A stretch of DNA of 64,000 nt, taken from positions 304,958 to 368,957 of the forward strand of contig PGXV01000004.1 in the NCBI GenBank assembly GCA_002839315.1. The letters are read 5' to 3'. Every line of letters begins with the position of its first letter. Positions within the stretch are counted from its first letter, which is position 1. The notes under the pieces are model-generated. The model was not told the DNA's origin. It saw nothing but the letters and a program-made list of their open reading frames with translations, and made no database searches. Made by a program: the position numbers and the translations under genes. Source of the DNA: Spirochaetae bacterium HGW-Spirochaetae-3 (GTDB lineage: Bacteria; Spirochaetota; Spirochaetia; Treponematales; UBA12059). Below are positions 59,671-64,000 of this stretch, one piece after another.

Positions 59671-61364
59671 CACGTTCCTCGCGAACTGCCGAGCTTGGCT
59701 ACCAGATCGGCTGCATGGTCGAGAGACGTCTTGGACGAAGGATCGCCCGATAGCATTCGCGCTATCTCGCGAACCCTCCGGTCTCCGCCCAACCGAGAAA
59801 CCCCTGTCACCGTCCTGTCGCCTTCGACGTGCTTCTCTACCATAAGATGATTATCGGCGCGTGCGGCTATCGAGGCGAGATGCGTAATGCAAAGTACCTG
59901 CTTCGTTAAGGCTAATTTCGCCAGGTGCAGTCCGACCCCGAGCGCGACTTCGCCGCCTATGCCGGTATCGATCTCGTCGAACACCATGGTAGGCGCGCCA
60001 CCGTCCTCGGCCAAGGCGGTCTTCAGCGCCAGCATGAACCGTGATAGTTCGCCGCCGGAGGCCACGTCCGCGAGGGGGCGGAGCGGTTCTCCCTTATTGG
60101 CGGAAACATAGAATTCGAGATCGTCGGCACCGGTCGGCCCGACTACGACCTTGCCTCCGGAAGGAGGGAACCGACCTATCCGTACCGCGAAGCGAGCGTT
60201 AGGCATGCCCAGGGTCGCGATGATAGCGAGGGCGGCCACCTCGAGCCGCCTGGCGGCTTCGGTACGCAATTTCGTAAGCCGTTCCGCCTTGGCCAGAACA
60301 TCGGCCTCTATCGAGGCGACCTGCTTCTCGAGGCCCGTCCGATCCTCTTCCCAGTTTTCGAGGCTCGCGAGCCGCTCGGCCGACTCGGCCCTGTATCCGA
60401 TGACGGCGGACAGGTCGACCCCGTACTTTCGCTTGAGCCTCTGCAGCGTCGCCAGTCGGGTCTCGATGATCTCGAGCCTCGCCGGATCGAAGAGGAGGAG
60501 GTCGGCGTAGCTCGTCAGCGACTCGCCTAAGTCCTCCAGCTCGTAATACGCGTCGTCGAGCCGCCTCGCGTGGTCGGAAAGCCGAGAATCTATGGTCCCG
60601 GCCGTCTCTAGATACGTCCGGGCCTTCCGTATCCTCGCGATGGCGCCATCCGCTTCCGAAAGGAGCTCGCGAGCCTGCGAAAGCGACGCGTATAGCTTCT
60701 CGTGCTGCGAAAGGCGACGCTCCTCGTCGGCAAGCTCGGCTTCCTCGTCCGCGCGCGGGGCGGCTGCGTCTATCTCCTCCACCGCGAACCGTAGCAATTC
60801 AATCTCGCGGGCCCGCTCGGCATCGGAACCGGCCATCGTCTCGAGGGCTTTCCGCTTGGCGCACAACTCCGCGTACGCGCTCGCATATACATCGACGTCG
60901 GCCCCGATCCCCGCATAGCGGTCGACCAATTCCCGATGCCGGTCCTTCTTGAGCAGCGCGTGCCCGTCTCTCTGACCGTGAACCTCGACGAGCTTCGACG
61001 CGAAGTCCTGCAGATCCTGCCTGACAACGGGTACGTTCTGGATATACGTAGAGCCTCTTCCGGTACGCTTGAGTCCGCGCCTGATTATTACCGCGCCGTC
61101 CTCCGCTTCCATGCCGTGCTCGGCTAGCCACGCGACGGCGTCCGCGTTGCCCGTAACCGATACGACTCCCGTTACCAGCGTCTCCTCGGCCCCAGACCGG
61201 ATGATCCCGGTATCCGCCTTTGCGCCAAGGATGAAGCCCATGGCGCCTATCAGTATCGATTTTCCAGCGCCCGTCTCTCCTGTCAGCAGGTTGAGCCCTA
61301 GCTCGAATCGGACCGACAGCCTGTCGATGATAGCGAAATCCCTGATGGACAATTCCTCAAGCAT
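59670..61364 (-). CDS. recN: DNA repair protein RecN
   Basis: 564 aa SMC-like ATPase. Walker A GETGAGKSILIGAMGFILG (about 29-37), QDLQDFASKLVEVHGQRDGHALL, two coiled-coil arms (about 160-370), signature SGGELSRFMLALKTAL and Walker B MVFDEIDTGIGGEVAL. It tethers broken DNA ends during recombinational repair. It overlaps nadK by eight bases. Confidence 0.95.
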   Translation of the reverse strand: MLEELSIRDFAIIDRLSVRFELGLNLLTGETGAGKSILIGAMGFILGAKADTGIIRSGAEETLVTGVVSVTGNADAVAWLAEHGMEAEDGAVIIRRGLKRTGRGSTYIQNVPVVRQDLQDFASKLVEVHGQRDGHALLKKDRHRELVDRYAGIGADVDVYASAYAELCAKRKALETMAGSDAERAREIELLRFAVEEIDAAAPRADEEAELADEERRLSQHEKLYASLSQARELLSEADGAIARIRKARTYLETAGTIDSRLSDHARRLDDAYYELEDLGESLTSYADLLLFDPARLEIIETRLATLQRLKRKYGVDLSAVIGYRAESAERLASLENWEEDRTGLEKQVASIEADVLAKAERLTKLRTEAARRLEVAALAIIATLGMPNARFAVRIGRFPPSGGKVVVGPTGADDLEFYVSANKGEPLRPLADVASGGELSRFMLALKTALAEDGGAPTMVFDEIDTGIGGEVALGVGLHLAKLALTKQVLCITHLASIAARADNHLMVEKHVEGDRTVTGVSRLGGDRRVREIARMLSGDPSSKTSLDHAADLVAKLGSSRGT

Positions 61365-62214
61365 CGAGGCCTCCGGACCAATTTAGCTTCGCGCGAAGCA
61401 CCTGGAAGAATCCGTTGCGCTCGCACCGGAACAACCTGGCCCTGAACGCTGAACGGCGGAACGTAACCCGGTCGCCTTCGGCGAGGTCGAAGAAATCCTG
61501 CCCGTCGACGGTAAGCATGGTCCTCTCCCTTTGGCCCGGCTCGACGAATAGCTCAAGGCTCTCGCCTCCCGGGAATACGAGAGGCCTATTCGACAGGGTA
61601 AACGGGCATATAGGAGTGAATACCATCGCGTCCATGTCCGGGTCGAGCACCGGGCCTCCGGCCGCAAGCGAATATGCCGTAGAGCCCGTGGGCGTCGATA
61701 CGATCAGGCCGTCCGACCTATAGCGGCCCAAGGCGGTGCCGTTAACCGATACGCTTAGAGAGACGATCTTGGCCGGTCCCGATCCCGAGACGACACCGTC
61801 GTTGAGCGCGCTGAAGGCGGCCACGGGACGCCCTTCCCTCTCTACCGTCACGTCCAGCATGAAGCGCTCGGATACGGCCAGGCTCCCCGATACCGCCTCG
61901 TCGAAACGCAAACGCCATTCATCGCGCTTTACCCAGGCTATGAAGCCGAGCGTCCCGAGGTTTATAGGCAGGATTGGTACGCCGAACGGCGCCGCTGCGC
62001 GCGCGGCGTAGAGGACTGTGCCGTCTCCGCCCAGGCTGATAAGTATAGTAGAGCCCTCAATAGGCGAAACGTCTCCGCATTCCTGACCGAATGGAACGAA
62101 ACCGGTGGTCCAGGAAGCCTCGCGTAATCGGGCGTCTATTTCACGGGATAGCCGCTCGGCGTCTTCCTTCTGCGAATTTACGAGAATCGAGGCGTGTCCA
62201 CGGTTCTTTTTCAA
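61357..62214 (-). CDS. nadK: NAD kinase
   Basis: 285 aa from TTG, with AAGGGA before it. Catalytic LISLGGDGTVLYAAR (GGDG motif, about 64-67), NLGTLGF and SDGLIVSTPTGSTAYSLAAGGP are diagnostic. It makes NADP from NAD. It lies between the DegT-like gene and recN in a block of overlapping or close genes. Confidence 0.95.
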   Translation of the reverse strand: MKKNRGHASILVNSQKEDAERLSREIDARLREASWTTGFVPFGQECGDVSPIEGSTILISLGGDGTVLYAARAAAPFGVPILPINLGTLGFIAWVKRDEWRLRFDEAVSGSLAVSERFMLDVTVEREGRPVAAFSALNDGVVSGSGPAKIVSLSVSVNGTALGRYRSDGLIVSTPTGSTAYSLAAGGPVLDPDMDAMVFTPICPFTLSNRPLVFPGGESLELFVEPGQRERTMLTVDGQDFFDLAEGDRVTFRRSAFRARLFRCERNGFFQVLRAKLNWSGGLDA

Positions 62215-62228
62215 GGCATCCCTTCCGA

Positions 62229-63254
62229 TTACGGTAAGGTAGCTAGTACCTTTGCTATCTTCTGCGCGGCGGTCTTCCCTATTCGCTGATTCAACGGGAA
62301 CGCGACAGATCTATTGACGAGGGACGCTGCGAGGGGGCAGGATCCCTCCGGCACCATCCCGGCCGCGGCGCAGGTGTCGTCGAAAGCCATTACGGTATTA
62401 ACGTCCTTCTTTTTCGCGTATGCCCTGACGTCCTTGACCGCCGACTCCAATACGACGACGCATCCGAAGCTCGCCGATTCGCCCTCGCACGCCGGTGCCA
62501 GGGGACGGCGATGAGCTCGCGCCAGGGATTGCGCGTATAGGTCGGACAGCTCTCGCCGCTTCACGATGAATTTTTCAAGATCCTTTATCTGTGATAGGGC
62601 AAGCGCCGCGTTGACGTCGCTCATTCGTTCTTCCGCTACGAGCGAATCCGTAGAGTTCCGAAGCGCTTGCGAGTCCCTTCGGCCTGGCGCGTACAATAGA
62701 GCCCCGCCGCCAGCGGTAATCGAGGAAGCGTGCTCCAGGCCTATTATAGTGAATGTACCCAGGAAGCCGGCCTTGTGCTCTCCCGAGATAGAACCGATCG
62801 AGTACGTCGCGTCCTCTATTATAGGTATGCCGAGTTCTGAGAGATGCTCCGGATCAGGCATTATTCCCCAAGGCTCGGCCAAGTACAGCGCCTTCACGGG
62901 AGTCGACGCGAGCCTTTCAAATGAAGCCTGGTTAAGCGATGCGCTCGCCTGATCGACGTCGAGCCATACAGGAAGCAATCCCTTGGCGATCAGCACTTTG
63001 TGTACCCAAGCTTGTGAAAGCGCAGAAAGGGCGACGGCGTCTCCGGGTACGAGCCCAAGAGAGCCCAGCGCCGCGTCGAGCGCTATCATCGGACTCCGTA
63101 ACGCTATACCATAATCGAAACCGAACCGTTCACGAGCGGTCTTGACGAAGCGATCGCAGAATTCTCCCGGCCCGAGGCTATCGGTGACGAGGCAATTAAG
63201 CACCGAATCCATATCTTTTCGGCGAATATACGAACTACGAGCCTGTATGTCCAT
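62229..63254 (-). CDS. DegT/DnrJ/EryC1/StrS-like protein without the PLP lysine
   Basis: 341 aa. The fold-type I aminotransferase layout is clear: FGFDYGIALRSPMIALDAALGSLGLVPGD, LPVWLDVDQA, LYLAEPWGIM (PDPE), PIIEDATYSIGS. Where family members have the Schiff-base lysine (SxxK ... TTGEGG), this protein reads GLEHASSITAGGGALL, with no lysine. It therefore cannot be a normal aminotransferase; family dehydratases (His in place of Lys) and non-catalytic PLP-binding members exist. T. pallidum has a homologous gene in the same place annotated as spore-coat polysaccharide biosynthesis. Confidence 0.8.
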   Translation of the reverse strand: MDIQARSSYIRRKDMDSVLNCLVTDSLGPGEFCDRFVKTARERFGFDYGIALRSPMIALDAALGSLGLVPGDAVALSALSQAWVHKVLIAKGLLPVWLDVDQASASLNQASFERLASTPVKALYLAEPWGIMPDPEHLSELGIPIIEDATYSIGSISGEHKAGFLGTFTIIGLEHASSITAGGGALLYAPGRRDSQALRNSTDSLVAEERMSDVNAALALSQIKDLEKFIVKRRELSDLYAQSLARAHRRPLAPACEGESASFGCVVVLESAVKDVRAYAKKKDVNTVMAFDDTCAAAGMVPEGSCPLAASLVNRSVAFPLNQRIGKTAAQKIAKVLATLP

Positions 63255-63265
63255 GAAGAGGAAGC

Positions 63266-63745
63266 CTACTTCCTAATCTCGTCGATTTTTTGCAGTTCCT
63301 TGGCGTTGAACAACTTACGAATATCCAAAATTATTAGGTATCCGGTCTTTTGATTAGCAACGCCCTGAATGTATTCTGCTCCGATGCCGGTAATCATCTG
63401 AGGCGGCGGTTGGATTTCCTTATAATCAATAGAAATCACTCGTTCAACCTTATCGATTATCACGCCAAGCTTCATACCGCCCAAGTCGATAATTATGAAG
63501 CCGGACAGTAACGCCTCATCGTCGCCCAACTGGGCCTTCTTCAGATGGAAACGCTTATGAAGGTTGATAATTGGAATAATATCACCGCGAAGATTATACA
63601 ATCCTTCTACGAATGAAGGCGCATTAGGGATCGTGCGTATTTCCTGAAGCGTAACGATCTCTTTAACATCCATTATATCTATTCCATACAGCTCTTCACT
63701 CAACTGAAACGTAACGAGCTGCAGTAAAGATTCACTCTCGACCAT
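63266..63745 (-). CDS. cheW: chemotaxis coupling protein CheW
   Basis: 159 aa from ATG 63745, where GGAGG lies five bases upstream; an earlier ATG at 63796 lacks one. Two SH3-like beta barrels with LVTFQLSEELYGIDIMDVKEIV, NLRGDIIPIINLHKRF, GFIIIDLGGMKLGVIIDKVERVI and KTGYLIILDIRKLF. CheW links receptors to CheA. The gene is visibly AT-richer than its neighbours, with many A/T-ending codons. Confidence 0.93.
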   Translation of the reverse strand: MVESESLLQLVTFQLSEELYGIDIMDVKEIVTLQEIRTIPNAPSFVEGLYNLRGDIIPIINLHKRFHLKKAQLGDDEALLSGFIIIDLGGMKLGVIIDKVERVISIDYKEIQPPPQMITGIGAEYIQGVANQKTGYLIILDIRKLFNAKELQKIDEIRK

Positions 63746-63933
63746 GCGGTCCTCCGCCAATTCGTTTAATGGATACCCGTCAAGCAAGTTTAGCATCTTT
63801 CCATCCCGCGAGCAACAGGTACCGATATTTGTTCTAAGCTAGTCGCCAAAGCGCAAAACGCCTTCGTCTGGCACCTGAAGGCCTGCGAACGCGCGACCAG
63901 GAAACCTTACGAAGGCGTAACGAATAAAAAAAA

Positions 63934-64000
63934 GCCCGGCGACGTCCTACTCTCCCACCACGAAGGCAGTACCATCGGCGTTAGAGAGCTTAACTTCCGT
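63934..64000 (-). rRNA. rrf: 5S ribosomal RNA, 3' part (continues beyond window)
   Basis: On the minus strand the bases read as the 3' half of 5S rRNA, including the conserved AAGCTCTCTAACGCCGATGG-type loop and GGTGGGAGAGTAGG, ending at CGCCGGGC (63934). An eight-T run follows on the minus strand (A-run 63926-63933), probably part of the operon terminator. The 5' part lies beyond 64000. Confidence 0.93.

Noticed and set aside
1..64000. CRISPR arrays, toxin-antitoxin pairs, phage defence or transposase genes
   Set aside because: I looked on both strands and found no arrayed repeats with spacers and no recognisable defence, phage or transposase proteins. The only tandem repeats are short ones at 624, 29670 and 58790.

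Overview
The window reads as a chromosomal segment of a high-GC spirochaete of the Treponema group. The evidence is the gene neighbourhoods: cheW / DegT-like / NAD kinase / recN / helical protein / propeller / LytM-like protein in one stretch, infC-rpmI-rplT followed by zapB/zapA-like genes, rpoZ and miaA in another. An EF-G-like FusA2, many lipoproteins with spirochaete-type lipoboxes and an anaerobic metabolism (class III ribonucleotide reductase, aldehyde:ferredoxin oxidoreductase) agree with this. The genus assignment is inference; no species can be named from the sequence. There are no transposases, integrases, prophage genes or CRISPR arrays.

Layout. 1-8007: end of a large TPR protein, an RlmM-like rRNA methyltransferase, a GH20 hexosaminidase, a small lipoprotein, a UvrD/PcrA helicase and a small-export family membrane protein. 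8098-16471: full-length Lhr-type helicase, an ankyrin lipoprotein, FusA2. 16684-16834: tRNA-Pro(UGG) and tRNA-Arg(UCU). 16843-21228: two small treponeme-type proteins, then the translation/division block infC-rpmI-rplT-zapB-like-zapA-rpoZ-miaA. 21215-25172: the nrdR-nrdD-glycyl radical/glutaredoxin-nrdG operon, transcribed leftward from a promoter embedded in NrdR-like boxes. 25266-29663: small helical protein, NSUN-like methyltransferase, Gph, phosphoglucomutase, DnaQ-like exonuclease. 29668-38565: cell-surface block with a 2127-aa Ig-like lipoprotein, an M23 peptidase and a beta-barrel-like outer-membrane protein. 38710-44438: ZIP transporter, apt, gpmI, CYTH protein, PlsC and diacylglycerol kinase. 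44511-46261: PIF1-like helicase and tRNA-Val(UAC) with a duplicated 3' end. 46380-52413: PfkB kinase, Lon, UGPase, glucokinase. 52457-58271: a leftward cluster with YggS, AOR, a methyltransferase, a degenerate LytM protein and a membrane-anchored propeller. 58400-63745: cytidine deaminase, then the recN/nadK/DegT-like/cheW cluster. 63934-64000: 3' end of a 5S rRNA gene on the minus strand, so an rRNA operon lies just outside.

Functional themes. Deoxynucleotide supply is anaerobic and probably NrdR-controlled; here the glycyl-radical motif of the reductase is not on the catalytic subunit but on a separate small protein fused to a glutaredoxin-like domain, which is the most striking feature of the window. 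Sugar-phosphate metabolism is well represented (phosphoglucomutase, UGPase, glucokinase, GpmI, PfkB kinase). The surface block shows two genes with AT-richer internal patches that look like later insertions or exchanged loops. Two genes (36393 and 56343) have no ATG, GTG or TTG where a start is needed, but do have a Shine-Dalgarno sequence ahead of an isoleucine codon.
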